Positions 10,101 to 17,322 of a stretch of DNA of 40,615 nt are shown here, piece after piece (the stretch's first letter is position 1; each line of letters begins with the position of its first letter). A program made the position numbers and the translations under genes. Source of the stretch: JAGOPB01 sp964606295 (GTDB lineage: Bacteria; Patescibacteriota; Minisyncoccia; Phycocordibacterales; UBA9973). The stretch spans positions 1-40,615 of the forward strand of contig CAZSFR010000003.1 in NCBI GenBank assembly GCA_964606295.1, given 5' to 3'. The notes under the pieces are model-generated. The model searched no databases, had not been told where the DNA came from, and saw only the letters and a list, made by a program, of their open reading frames with translations.

Positions 10101-10746
10101 AGTAACAGACATCCGTGATAACGGGAAGGAAAAAGAAATTACAGTTCTCGGTGATACGAAAATAGATGGAAAGGCGAATGAGGTTGTTTATACGCTCAAT
10201 CCTCGTAGAAATCCTCTCATAAAAATTGGATCAAAAATCGAGAAAGGGAATGTTATTTCTGATGGATCAGCGGATATTGTAGAAATATTGAAGAACGGTA
10301 CTCGTGAAAATGCGGAAGATTATATTATTGCGGAAATCAACAAAGTCTATGAGCTCCAAGGTGCATCGATTGCCCGCAAGCACATTGAAATCATTATCCG
10401 ACAAATGTTTGCGCGTAAGCGAATCAAGGATGCTGGTGATACAGACTTCAGTCCAGGAGAGATTGTTGAGTATGTCGAATTGATTGAAGAAAATGACAGG
10501 ATTACGAAGGATGGAGGTGAAGAGGCAAAAGCAGAAACGATTATTCTTGGAATTTCAGAAGTGTCTATCACGACAAAGAGCTGGCTTTCTGCTGCATCAT
10601 TCCAAAACACAAACCGTGTTCTCATCACTAATGCAATTCGCGGTGGTATTGACCGTCTACGTGGTCTCAAGGAAAACGTTATCATCGGCCGGTTGATTCC
10701 AGCTGGAACAGGCTTTCAAGAAAAGGAAAAGAAAGAAAGCAAGTAA
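7144..10746 (+). CDS. rpoC: DNA-directed RNA polymerase subunit beta prime
   Basis: Catalytic beta prime subunit, 1200 aa. The N-terminal zinc site is intact (ECYCGKY ... CEKCGVEV). The metal-binding loop NADFDGDQMAVYVPL sits at residues 494-508 with its three Asp. The second zinc site is DCGT followed by the cluster TCKTKYGICQMCYG. Bridge-helix/trigger-loop sequence is recognisable around QYFITTHGSRKGLADTALNTA and GYLTRRLVDVAQDV. The tail contains ITNAIRGGIDRLRGLKENVIIGRLIPAGTG, standard for the C-terminal region that binds omega. It follows rpoB by 17 nt with no Shine-Dalgarno, and precedes dnaG by 35 nt with no terminator between. Confidence 0.98.
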   Translation: MKTLNIGNFNEIHLRLASPDQIREWSFGEVTKPETINYRTGRSERFGLFDERIFGPEKDYECYCGKYKRIRYAGIVCEKCGVEVTRSIVRRDRMGHIELASPVAHVWFLRSVPSRMSILLGIAQGELEKVVYFAGYIVTKLNEDEKSTIEKNLENEYKTKAKSMQNEDDKEKLKTLFVNAKKELAELVPGKVMNEITYHHMSKRYGTCFEATIGAEAVYNIFKSLDLPKLRIELEASIEKAGKMDKEKIRRRLALVRSMTHANIRPEWMFLTALPVVPPALRPMVAIDGGRHATSDLNDLYRRVINRNNRLKKLKEIGAPDVILRNEKRILQEACDALIDNSMGSDSDAQAMAKSQRRALKSLSDNLKSKQGLFRQNLLGKRVDYSGRSVIVVGPQLRLSQCGLPKHMALELFRPFVISKILERELAYNIRGANRLIDDQIPEVWAILEEVIEGKYVLLNRAPTLHRLGIQAFMPILIEGNAIQLHPLVCTAFNADFDGDQMAVYVPLSTEAQEEARTLMAATQNLLKPANGDPIINPQRDMVLGTYWMTKTVEGEKGEGSVYPSPNHAILAYDFGAIELRAIVKVLPTDKEKYNAFNGELFETTVGRLLFNTILPDDFPYLNEEITAKRVSKIVDECIAHYGIERTPAVIDKIKNFGFKYATKSGTTWSIDNVVIPEKKDEIVERARNREKEIIGHWHEGLLSHDEKYQKVIEIWEGVKLEIEKEISTNLDRTSSTFDLVFSGARGTMSSLLQMSGMKGLIQNTTGRIIDYPIVQSYIQGLSPIQYFITTHGSRKGLADTALNTAKAGYLTRRLVDVAQDVVITEKDCGTTEGKMMHKDIVSGIIIPLSKNIRGRVLMTPVKDASGTVLFKKGHLTTKEEADTIDAMGVTEVFVRTPLTCKTKYGICQMCYGLDLGRDSLVKLGEAVGIIAAQAIGEPGTQLTLRTFHAGGVAGIDITQGLPRVEEIFERRLPKNPATVATVSGEVTDIRDNGKEKEITVLGDTKIDGKANEVVYTLNPRRNPLIKIGSKIEKGNVISDGSADIVEILKNGTRENAEDYIIAEINKVYELQGASIARKHIEIIIRQMFARKRIKDAGDTDFSPGEIVEYVELIEENDRITKDGGEEAKAETIILGISEVSITTKSWLSAASFQNTNRVLITNAIRGGIDRLRGLKENVIIGRLIPAGTGFQEKEKKESK

Positions 10747-10781
10747 TAGTTCTTATCAGCTGAAGCTTGTGTCCTCTCATT

Positions 10782-12518
10782 ATGACTCAATCATCAGTAC
10801 AAACAATCAAAGAAAGACTCTCGATTACGGATGTAGTCTCAACATACATTAAGCTCGAAAAGTCGGGTGCGTATCTTCGCGGTAAGTGTCCATTTCACAA
10901 TGAAAAGACTCCATCGTTTTTTGTCTCTCCCTCACGGGGAACATATCACTGCTTTGGTTGCAATCGAGGCGGTGATATCTTCTCCTTTGTTGAAGAAATA
11001 GAAGCGAGTAGTTTTCGTGAAGCTCTTGTTTTGCTCGCGAACCGTGCAGGTGTGACATTGGAAAAGTTTTCTGGGAAGCAGGAAGAGACGCACGATGAAC
11101 TCTACGCAATTCACGAAGAAGCGACAATGTTTTTTGAGAAAAAGTTATCTCAACAGAAGGATGCTATGGAGTATCTGACTAGTCGAGGACTCACAAATGA
11201 GACGATTGTCAATTTTCGAGTTGGTTATGCTCTCCGCACGTGGGACGAACTTACAAAATACTTGCGAGGCAAAGGATTTTCTGAGAAAAAGCTCGTCGAG
11301 TCTGGTCTTGCGGTCAGTGGAAAGCACGGCGCAATCGATCGATTCCGTGGGCGGATTATGTTTCCCATTTGTGATGCAAACGGAAGAGTTGTGGGATTTT
11401 CTGGACGTGTCTTTGCGCCCGAGGGATTTGATATACCGTCTGATACAGCAAAGTATGTCAATTCGCCCGAAACACCTATTTATCACAAAGGTAGAATACT
11501 TTTCGGATACGATAAAGCAAAACGAGCAATGCTTCGAGAGAACAGATGTATCATTGTTGAAGGGCAATTTGATTTATTACTCGCTCATCAAGCAAAGAGC
11601 GAAGAGACAGTTGCTGTCTCTGGAACAGCGCTCACAGAAGACCATATCCGTCTCCTGAAACGATTTACAGATAATCTGTTTTTTTCATTTGACGCAGATC
11701 AGGCCGGCGTCAAAGCCTCTGGGCGAAGCTACGAGATTGCACTTGCTCTCGGGATGAATGTTGAAATGGTTGTTTTACCAAAAGGCAAAGATCCCGCAGA
11801 GTTAGTAAAAGAGAATCCGTCACTATGGCATGACGCGATTAGCAAGACAAAACACATTATTGATTTCTTGATTGAGGCAATATCCAGAAAAGAACTTTCG
11901 GAAAGAGATTTTCGAAATGAGATAGGGAAACAAGTTGTTCCGTACATTGCTTCGATCAAGAGTGCGATCGATCGTGCACATTTTGTAAAAAAAGTCGCCG
12001 ATACTCTCCTTTTGCCAGAACAGGTGATTGCCGATGAAGTGTTGCGCGCGAGAAGTACGATGACTGACGTTGTGAAAAGTGTAGAAAAAGAAGAGAAGAA
12101 GGACGCGATAACAAAAAAGGAAGCAATCAAACGCAAGCTCGTAGGATTCTTACTTCTCTCTGCATCAAAAGAAAGTAATCTCGACAAATCAAAGAAAATT
12201 ATTGCTCTTATCGAAGAGTTTGAAGGTAAGACATGGCTCGAAATGGAATCGAGCCTTGATGAAAAGGATAAGGAACAGTTGCTTTTTGAAGCTGAAATGT
12301 ATTATGCAGATCATGGTGGCGGAGTAAATGAAGTAGAAGAGCTTTTGGATAATCTCGAGTTGGAATACGAAGCAGAAATACTCGAAAATGCACTCAATCG
12401 CCTTCGGAGAGCAGAGAGTCTGGGAAATGAAGAAGAGGTAAGGGAAAGCATGCAACTCTGTCAGCTTCACTCGAAAAATATCGAAGCCATTAAAAGTCGT
12501 CACATAAATAAAATATGA
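10782..12518 (+). CDS. dnaG: DNA primase
   Basis: Synthesises RNA primers at the replication fork; 578 aa, normal length. The N-terminal CHC2 zinc module is complete: C36, H39, C57 and C60 in KCPFHNEKTPSFF ... YHCFGC. The catalytic core has the Toprim signature VEGQFDLLLAHQ, where most homologues have VEGYFD, and the acidic SFDADQAGVKA. The C-terminal helicase-binding part is degenerate and rich in Lys and Glu, as often seen. I chose ATG 10782 (MTQSSVQTIKERL) over a TTG five codons upstream because it matches the family start. The TGA stop overlaps the rpoD ATG (ATGA), indicating translational coupling. Confidence 0.97.
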   Translation: MTQSSVQTIKERLSITDVVSTYIKLEKSGAYLRGKCPFHNEKTPSFFVSPSRGTYHCFGCNRGGDIFSFVEEIEASSFREALVLLANRAGVTLEKFSGKQEETHDELYAIHEEATMFFEKKLSQQKDAMEYLTSRGLTNETIVNFRVGYALRTWDELTKYLRGKGFSEKKLVESGLAVSGKHGAIDRFRGRIMFPICDANGRVVGFSGRVFAPEGFDIPSDTAKYVNSPETPIYHKGRILFGYDKAKRAMLRENRCIIVEGQFDLLLAHQAKSEETVAVSGTALTEDHIRLLKRFTDNLFFSFDADQAGVKASGRSYEIALALGMNVEMVVLPKGKDPAELVKENPSLWHDAISKTKHIIDFLIEAISRKELSERDFRNEIGKQVVPYIASIKSAIDRAHFVKKVADTLLLPEQVIADEVLRARSTMTDVVKSVEKEEKKDAITKKEAIKRKLVGFLLLSASKESNLDKSKKIIALIEEFEGKTWLEMESSLDEKDKEQLLFEAEMYYADHGGGVNEVEELLDNLELEYEAEILENALNRLRRAESLGNEEEVRESMQLCQLHSKNIEAIKSRHINKI

Positions 12519-13789
12519 AAAAAAATAGCACATCAAAATCTAAAAGTAGCAAAAAGAAGCTTGTGAAAAAGCCTCAAAAGAAAACCGTTCGCAAGCCTGC
12601 TCCAAAACAAAAAGAAAAAGCCAAAAAAGTTGTAAAAAATAAGAAAGCATCAAACGTAAAAATAATAGTTAAAAAAGTTTTGCCAAAAAGCAAGGTTGCA
12701 AAGAAGAAAGAAAAGCCTGTCGACAAAGAAGCGAGAAAAAAAGCTCTTCTCGACAAGGGAAAGCAGAGAGGCTTCGTCACTTATGATGAGATTTTGAAGG
12801 CATTTCCAGCAATAGAGAGTGATGTAGTATTCCTTGAAGAAATATACGATGAATTCGCCGTGGCGCATATTGATGTCTTGGAAGGAGGAAATCTGCTCGA
12901 TATTGATGCGACAACAAAGGGCGACAAGCCAGAGTACCGAAGAGAGGGAACTCAATACGATTCAATTCAGATGTACCTCAAAGAAATCGGACAGTACCCA
13001 CTTCTTTCGGCGGCAGAAGAGCGCGGATTTGCGCAGAGAATTGCCGCAGGGGATTTCGAAGCAAAGAATCTTCTTGCGCGAGCAAACCTCCGCCTCGTTG
13101 TCTCCATCGCAAAGAAATATGTTGGACGCTCGTCTGACCTGACCCTACTCGACCTTATCCAAGAGGGGAACATAGGACTCTTTAAGGCTGTTGAAAAATT
13201 TGACTGGACAAAGGGATACAAATTTTCAACATATGCGACATGGTGGATTCGCCAATCAATCACCCGCTCGCTTGCTGACCAGTCCCGCACGATTCGTATT
13301 CCTGTTCACATGGTTGAAACCATTTCGAAATACAAACAAATAGTGCGACGTCTCTCACAAGATTTGGGACGTGAACCGTTGCCAGAAGAGATAGCGACCG
13401 AAATGGGTGTTGATATTGAAAAGATTTATACAATCGAAGAGATCAATCAGGAAACTGTCTCACTTGAAAAACCGATTGGCAACGACGGCGATGAGAAATC
13501 AACACGTGGAGAATTCATTGCAGATGACAAAATACTTCGTCCGGATCAGGAAGTCTCTCGGCGTATTTTGCAAGATCAGATCAAAGAAGTTCTCGATGAG
13601 CTCTCGCCAAAGGAACGCAAGATTCTCGAGATGCGCTACGGACTCACATCTGGCGTACAGCACACACTAGAAGAAGTGGGACAGGAATTTGGTGTGACTC
13701 GTGAACGTATCCGCCAGATTGAAGCGAAAGTACACGAAAAGCTTCGCGTCAACGAGCAAATTTTGCGTCTCAAGAATTACTTCGACTAA
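12515..13789 (+). CDS. rpoD: principal RNA polymerase sigma factor (sigma-70 group 1)
   Basis: Housekeeping sigma factor, 424 aa. Residues 1-75 are an extremely Lys-rich, low-complexity tail, followed by a short sigma 1.1-like stretch (RGFVTYDEILKAFPAIESDV). Region 1.2 is DSIQMYLKEIGQYPLLS; region 2 is LRLVVSIAKKYVGRS, LLDLIQEGNIGLFKAVEKFD and KFSTYATWWIRQSI, carrying -10 recognition; region 3 follows; region 4 is LEEVGQEFGVTRERIRQIEAK for -35 recognition. This fits the TTGACA/TATAAT-like promoters seen in the window. It overlaps dnaG by 4 nt and ends directly against a zinc-ribbon remnant. The poly-Lys N-terminus may be a nonspecific nucleic-acid-binding tail (inference). Confidence 0.97.
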   Translation: MKKNSTSKSKSSKKKLVKKPQKKTVRKPAPKQKEKAKKVVKNKKASNVKIIVKKVLPKSKVAKKKEKPVDKEARKKALLDKGKQRGFVTYDEILKAFPAIESDVVFLEEIYDEFAVAHIDVLEGGNLLDIDATTKGDKPEYRREGTQYDSIQMYLKEIGQYPLLSAAEERGFAQRIAAGDFEAKNLLARANLRLVVSIAKKYVGRSSDLTLLDLIQEGNIGLFKAVEKFDWTKGYKFSTYATWWIRQSITRSLADQSRTIRIPVHMVETISKYKQIVRRLSQDLGREPLPEEIATEMGVDIEKIYTIEEINQETVSLEKPIGNDGDEKSTRGEFIADDKILRPDQEVSRRILQDQIKEVLDELSPKERKILEMRYGLTSGVQHTLEEVGQEFGVTRERIRQIEAKVHEKLRVNEQILRLKNYFD

Positions 13790-13959
13790 ATGGAAACAAG
13801 AAATTGTCAAAATTGCAAACAAGACTTTAGCATCACCCCCGATGATTTTTTGTTCTATAAAAAAATAAGTATTCCTGCTCCATTATTTTGCAGAGAATGC
13901 CGACAGATAAACCAAAAATGATGTATTGTGAAAGTTGCTACCAGAAAGAAATAGTTTAA
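13790..13959 (+). pseudogene. internally deleted zinc-ribbon family gene (fourth copy)
   Basis: ATG 13790 follows the rpoD stop with no gap and opens METRNCQNCKQDF ... PAPLFCRECR, the exact family N-terminus, but reaches TGA at 13919 after 43 codons. In the next frame the sequence reads DKPKMMYCESCYQKEIV and stops at TAA 13957, which is the family C-terminus. So the two ends of a roughly 550-codon gene are joined with about 500 codons lost and a frame change. The join lies near CCGAC, a string compatible with both an N-terminal 'CRxCR' codon run and a C-terminal 'PDK' codon run, which suggests deletion between short direct repeats. Confidence 0.85.
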
Positions 13960-13963
13960 TGAT

Positions 13964-13992
13964 AAAAAAGCCCACAACACGCGGGCTTTTTT
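13964..13992 (+). terminator. strong terminator closing the rpoB-rpoC-dnaG-rpoD block
   Basis: AAAAAAGCCC (13964-13973) and GGGCTTTTTT (13983-13992) form a perfect 10-bp stem with a 9-nt loop. A/T runs on both sides make it usable from either strand, so it can also end the minus-strand cyclodeaminase remnant. Confidence 0.9.
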
Positions 13993-14005
13993 ATTTATCC
14001 TCTAT

Positions 14006-14475
14006 TTATTTCAAGACTGAGATTAAGTTTTTCGGATCAGTCAAAACCGGCGCCATATTCATATCTTGGCCGAGGTCATAACGCATTGCCAATTCGTAGG
14101 TAAGCCGCAAAACCGAATAGTCTTCAAGCCCTATACCAACGGAATCGTAAAGAATAATATCACTTTCACTAGCACGTCCTTTTTTTGCGCCAATAATGAG
14201 CTCGTGAAGTTCGGCATATACTTTGCTTCGAGCAATCTCTTTTGGATATCGCTGGATTTCTCCTTCGATGACGCACTGATCAAAATATTCCACAACTATG
14301 CGGGAACGATCAAGGAGAGAGAATTCCAGTTCCGTTTTGCCGATAGTGACTCCGCCAAGACCGTTTATATGCACTCCTTGTTTTACCCATCCGTCTTTCA
14401 CCACGTCTACATGGGCTTTACGTGCTGTACAAGTGGTAATAATGTCAACGTTCTGTAAATCTACAAACGATAAAA
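14006..14475 (-). pseudogene. ornithine cyclodeaminase / mu-crystallin family, C-terminal fragment
   Basis: About 150 residues match the second half of ornithine cyclodeaminase: NVDIITTCTARKAH, WVKQGVHINGLGG, GKTELEFSLLDRSRIVVEYFDQ, IEGEIQRYP, and SDIILYDSVGIGLEDYSVLRL. The family is about 320-350 aa; the whole N-terminal half, including substrate-binding residues and the Gly-rich NAD(P) loop, is absent. The homology begins near 14464, just beyond the terminator of the next gene (14487-14520), where nothing remains of the 5' end. The few codons readable further upstream pass through that hairpin and are not family sequence. The remaining frame is intact, so loss may be recent. It is almost certainly inactive in the known reaction. 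Confidence 0.8.
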
Positions 14476-14486
14476 ATAACGAAATC

Positions 14487-14520
14487 AAAAAGCCATCCCA
14501 CAATTACGGGACGGCCTTTT
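14487..14520 (-). terminator. terminator of the DsbA-like gene
   Basis: On the minus strand AAAAGGCCGTCCC pairs with GGGATGGCTTTTT over 13 bp, including two G-U pairs, around an 8-nt loop, and ends in a T run. It starts 11 nt after the stop codon of the minus-strand oxidoreductase gene. Confidence 0.88.
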
Positions 14521-14530
14521 ATTTTGATAT

Positions 14531-15229
14531 TTATTTACCTAATAGTTTGTCGATTTTCGCTTTGACGTCAGCGTAATCCGCAGCTCCCTTGATGAATTCT
14601 TGCTCACCTGCTTCGTTGACGAGTATAGAGTTTGGCGTACCTTCTGTTCCGAGAGCAATACCACTTTCGATATCAGCTTGTACGGCAGATTTAACCTCTG
14701 CACTCGCCATGCAGTTTGTGAAATCATCCGCAGACATACCTAGTTTGATTGCCTCGTCGTCTAATTGGTCAACACCTACTTTCTTTGTAATAAGTGTGTC
14801 CAGGTAATTCCAGAATGCATCATTGCCAAGTGACTGTGCAACACATTCTGTTGCCATTGCTTTTGTGAATGCGTCTGGGTGGAGTCCTTCCAGAGGGAAA
14901 TGTCTATAAATCCAAGCAACCTGTCCTTCGTATTCCTTCACTGCTTGTTGTAATACGGGATGGAAGCGTATGCAAAAAGGACAATCAATATCTGAGTATT
15001 CGACGATGACTACTTTTGGTTTTGAAGAACCAGATACATGCTCACCGGGATCTTTGAGATTGAAAGTAAGTGTTGCCGGCGCGCTTTCTGTGTTTGCAGT
15101 GTCGGCTTTGTCGGCCCCAGTTTTCACTGCAAAGTTGCCCTTCGGTGAATTCGTAATGAAGATAGCGATTGCTATCACAAGACCCGCAACTATTATTGCA
15201 GGACCTGGGGGAATTGTTTTTGTATTCAT
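14531..15229 (-). CDS. membrane-anchored DsbA-family thiol-disulfide oxidoreductase
   Basis: 232 aa. An N-terminal hydrophobic segment (residues 10-27, IIVAGLVIAIAIFI) acts as membrane anchor, followed by a linker and a thioredoxin-fold domain of the DsbA / Thioredoxin_4 type. The active site is CPFC (C83, C86) in EYSDIDCPFCIRFHP; helical-insert sequence follows; the cis-Pro loop is GTEGTPNSILV. It probably oxidises disulfides in exported proteins. I chose ATG 15229 (MNTKTIPPG) because the longer frame upstream would run through the divergent promoter region. A TATACT -10 lies nine bases before this ATG, so the message would be nearly leaderless. A strong terminator follows. Divergent from the GT2 gene. 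Confidence 0.92.
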   Translation of the reverse strand: MNTKTIPPGPAIIVAGLVIAIAIFITNSPKGNFAVKTGADKADTANTESAPATLTFNLKDPGEHVSGSSKPKVVIVEYSDIDCPFCIRFHPVLQQAVKEYEGQVAWIYRHFPLEGLHPDAFTKAMATECVAQSLGNDAFWNYLDTLITKKVGVDQLDDEAIKLGMSADDFTNCMASAEVKSAVQADIESGIALGTEGTPNSILVNEAGEQEFIKGAADYADVKAKIDKLLGK

Positions 15230-15238
15230 AGTATGAGA

Positions 15239-15244
15239 AGTATA
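15239..15244 (-). promoter_or_regulatory. -10 element of the DsbA-like gene
   Basis: TATACT on the minus strand, separated from the ATG at 15229 by only 9 nt. I see no good -35 (TTTTGT at 17 bp). If used, transcription starts within about three bases of the start codon. Confidence 0.4.
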
Positions 15245-15272
15245 CCCTTTTTCATATAAGAACAAAAGAGGG

Positions 15273-15301
15273 TTGAAAAATAAGCCTAGAAATGCTATAA
15301 T
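15273..15301 (+). promoter_or_regulatory. promoter of the GT2 gene, near-leaderless
   Basis: TTGAAA (15273-15278), 17-bp spacer and perfect TATAAT (15296-15301) with an extended -10 TGC. The predicted start near 15308 leaves about six bases before ATG 15314, too few for a Shine-Dalgarno. Confidence 0.75.
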
Positions 15302-15313
15302 GCATAGACATTT

Positions 15314-16570
15314 ATGGGCGCACTTCAAGATACAATATTTTACGTACTGTCGTTTTTGTCCTTATATCTTCAAGTCTTTTTGCTGATTACATTTTTAGAC
15401 AGAAAGGAAGATATCTTGATTAGACGAAAACCAATCAAACTCAAACATTATCCGAGTGTGACTATTATTGTGCCTTGTTACAACGAGCAGGGGACTATTA
15501 GAAAAACGGTTCGGTCACTTCTCAATCTTGATTATCCAATGGATAAATTGGATATTGTACTTGTGGACGACGGAAGTACAGATGGGACATTCACCGTTTT
15601 GAAATCATTTAGCGATATTAAAAATATTAGAGTGATTCAAAAAGAAAATGGAGGAAAACATACAGCAATAAACTTGGGGCTTGAGCTCACAAAGACAGAA
15701 CTAGTCGGCGGATTGGATTCTGACTCTTTTGTTCACAAGGAAGCATTGAAGCGGATTGTGAGTTATTTCACAGATAAAGAGACAATGGCTGTCTGCCCGT
15801 CCATCATCGTTCATGAGCCAAAAAACTTTTTACAAAAGGCACAAAAAGCTGAGTATGACATGTCGATTTATACCAAAAAGATGCTCGCATTCCTCGGTGG
15901 TATCCATGTCACTCCGGGACCGTTTTCAATTTTTAGAAAGAGCGTTTTTGACACACTTGGTCCGTACACGAAAGCGCACAACACTGAGGATCAAGAAATA
16001 GCTCTCCGGATGCATTACGCTGGATATAAAATCGAGCATTGCCCGGATGCATATGTCTACACCATCACACCGAATACTCTACCGAAACTCTATCGTCAGC
16101 GTCTGCGATGGCTCTATGGTTTCATTAGAAATGCAGTCGATTATCGCAAACTTTGGCTCCGGCCAAAATATGGAACTGTCGGTATACTGACATTGCCGTT
16201 TGGCATGGTGTCTCTCTGGTCTTTGCTTTTTCTCTTTACCTTCTTGCTTATTCAGATCATAGATTTTGTGAAGTCCAAAATCCTAAAAGTGCAGGCAGTA
16301 GGATGGGAACAAGGGGCAGGTGTCGGATTTGAATGGTTTTATATGAAAACAGGAGCAACCATCTTCATTTTGATTGCCATTTACTCACTCGTGACGTTTG
16401 GGCTTCTGATAGGAAGGAGAATGTCAGGGGAGAGGATGAGGCTCAAGGCTTCAGATATTTATTTCGTTTTAGTATATCGACTTTTTGCACCGCTTTGGAT
16501 TATGAAGGCTATGTGGAATTCAGTGTGGTCGAAAGAGTCGAGTTGGACCAACGAAAGAAAAGTAAAATAA
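15314..16570 (+). CDS. membrane family-2 glycosyltransferase (processive type)
   Basis: 418 aa. One N-terminal membrane helix (about residues 8-28), a cytoplasmic GT-A domain, then two or three C-terminal helices (about 290-320, 345-372, 385-400). Catalytic features of processive GT2 enzymes are all visible: VDDGSTDG with D85/D86, the metal-binding DSD motif at D135-D137, the TEDQE general-base motif with D226, and Q262-R-L-R-W266 (QxxRW). This resembles poly-N-acetylglucosamine, hyaluronan or cellulose synthase-like proteins, so it probably extends and exports a surface polysaccharide; the sugar cannot be told from sequence. A very good promoter with almost no leader precedes it, and the next gene follows after one base. 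Confidence 0.9.
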   Translation: MGALQDTIFYVLSFLSLYLQVFLLITFLDRKEDILIRRKPIKLKHYPSVTIIVPCYNEQGTIRKTVRSLLNLDYPMDKLDIVLVDDGSTDGTFTVLKSFSDIKNIRVIQKENGGKHTAINLGLELTKTELVGGLDSDSFVHKEALKRIVSYFTDKETMAVCPSIIVHEPKNFLQKAQKAEYDMSIYTKKMLAFLGGIHVTPGPFSIFRKSVFDTLGPYTKAHNTEDQEIALRMHYAGYKIEHCPDAYVYTITPNTLPKLYRQRLRWLYGFIRNAVDYRKLWLRPKYGTVGILTLPFGMVSLWSLLFLFTFLLIQIIDFVKSKILKVQAVGWEQGAGVGFEWFYMKTGATIFILIAIYSLVTFGLLIGRRMSGERMRLKASDIYFVLVYRLFAPLWIMKAMWNSVWSKESSWTNERKVK

Positions 16571-16571
16571 T

Positions 16572-17294
16572 ATGCAAGGCGCTACAGGAAAAAGATACAT
16601 ATTTGTTTTTATTATCACACTTGCGATATTTGTTTTTGCTATATGGTTGTCAGAGAATATATCAAATCGTAAAATACAACAGCTCAATAGTATTCAAGAA
16701 TCAATCGCCATAAATATCCTATCTTCAGAAACTCAGTTCGCACTTTTGAGCGAGCTGTCATGCAAAGATGTTTCTGCGTCGACACTTTCCGGCGAGCTCA
16801 ATACATTATCAGAGAAAATTGATTTCAGTGAAAAGAATCTTGGCAACGAGGCTGAGATTATACAGCTCAAAAAATACTATTCACTTCTCGAAATCAAAGA
16901 TTACCTTTTGATGCAAAAGATTACAGAGAGATGCGATCAAAAGCTCTTTTCTATACTTTATTTCTATACAACTGCGACAAACTGCAGCGAATGCGTTAAG
17001 CAGAGTTTTGTCCTGACGTCACTGCGGGAAAAGTATCCTGAATTGCGCGTGTATTCATTTGATTACAATCTCGACCTGAGCGCCCTTGACGCGCTTGTAG
17101 CGATATTCAAGATCGAAGACACCAAGCTTCCAGCACTTATCATTGGCGACACAAAAACAACAGGTTTTCGCTCTATAGAAGAGATAGAAGAGATGCTTCC
17201 TGAGCTCGTGAAGATTCGTGAGGAGAGAGAAGCGGCTGCTCTGGAAGCAGAAACAGCAGACTCAGCGACTACTGCTAAATTAATTGGAGAATAA
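16572..17294 (+). CDS. membrane-anchored thioredoxin-like protein
   Basis: 240 aa. A single N-terminal helix (residues 9-26, IFVFIITLAIFVFAIWL) is followed by a polar helical region (30-120) and then a thioredoxin-like part: strand SILYFYTTATNCSECVKQ with C138 and C141 as a CxxC pair, and KLPALIIGD as a cis-Pro-like loop. Topology suggests the domain is outside the membrane. The tail is acidic and alanine-rich. It lies one base after the GT2 gene and so is co-transcribed with it, and the DsbA-like gene is divergent nearby; together these suggest a disulfide or thiol function at the cell surface. CSEC is not a typical CGPC/CPxC site, so activity is uncertain. Confidence 0.75.
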   Translation: MQGATGKRYIFVFIITLAIFVFAIWLSENISNRKIQQLNSIQESIAINILSSETQFALLSELSCKDVSASTLSGELNTLSEKIDFSEKNLGNEAEIIQLKKYYSLLEIKDYLLMQKITERCDQKLFSILYFYTTATNCSECVKQSFVLTSLREKYPELRVYSFDYNLDLSALDALVAIFKIEDTKLPALIIGDTKTTGFRSIEEIEEMLPELVKIREEREAAALEAETADSATTAKLIGE

Positions 17295-17318
17295 AAAATC
17301 AGTACTTTCGTACTGATT
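17292..17318 (-). terminator. terminator between convergent genes
   Basis: AATCAGTAC (17297-17305) and GTACTGATT (17310-17318) make a perfect 9-bp stem with a TTTC loop. On the minus strand the stem runs into a T run, so it best serves the minus-strand membrane-protein gene ending at 17323; the plus-strand gene ends just before it. Confidence 0.75.
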
Positions 17319-17322
17319 AAAA

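Noticed and set aside
14066..14458. Plus-strand 130-codon open frame
   Set aside because: Complement of the ornithine cyclodeaminase fragment, whose family match is on the minus strand.
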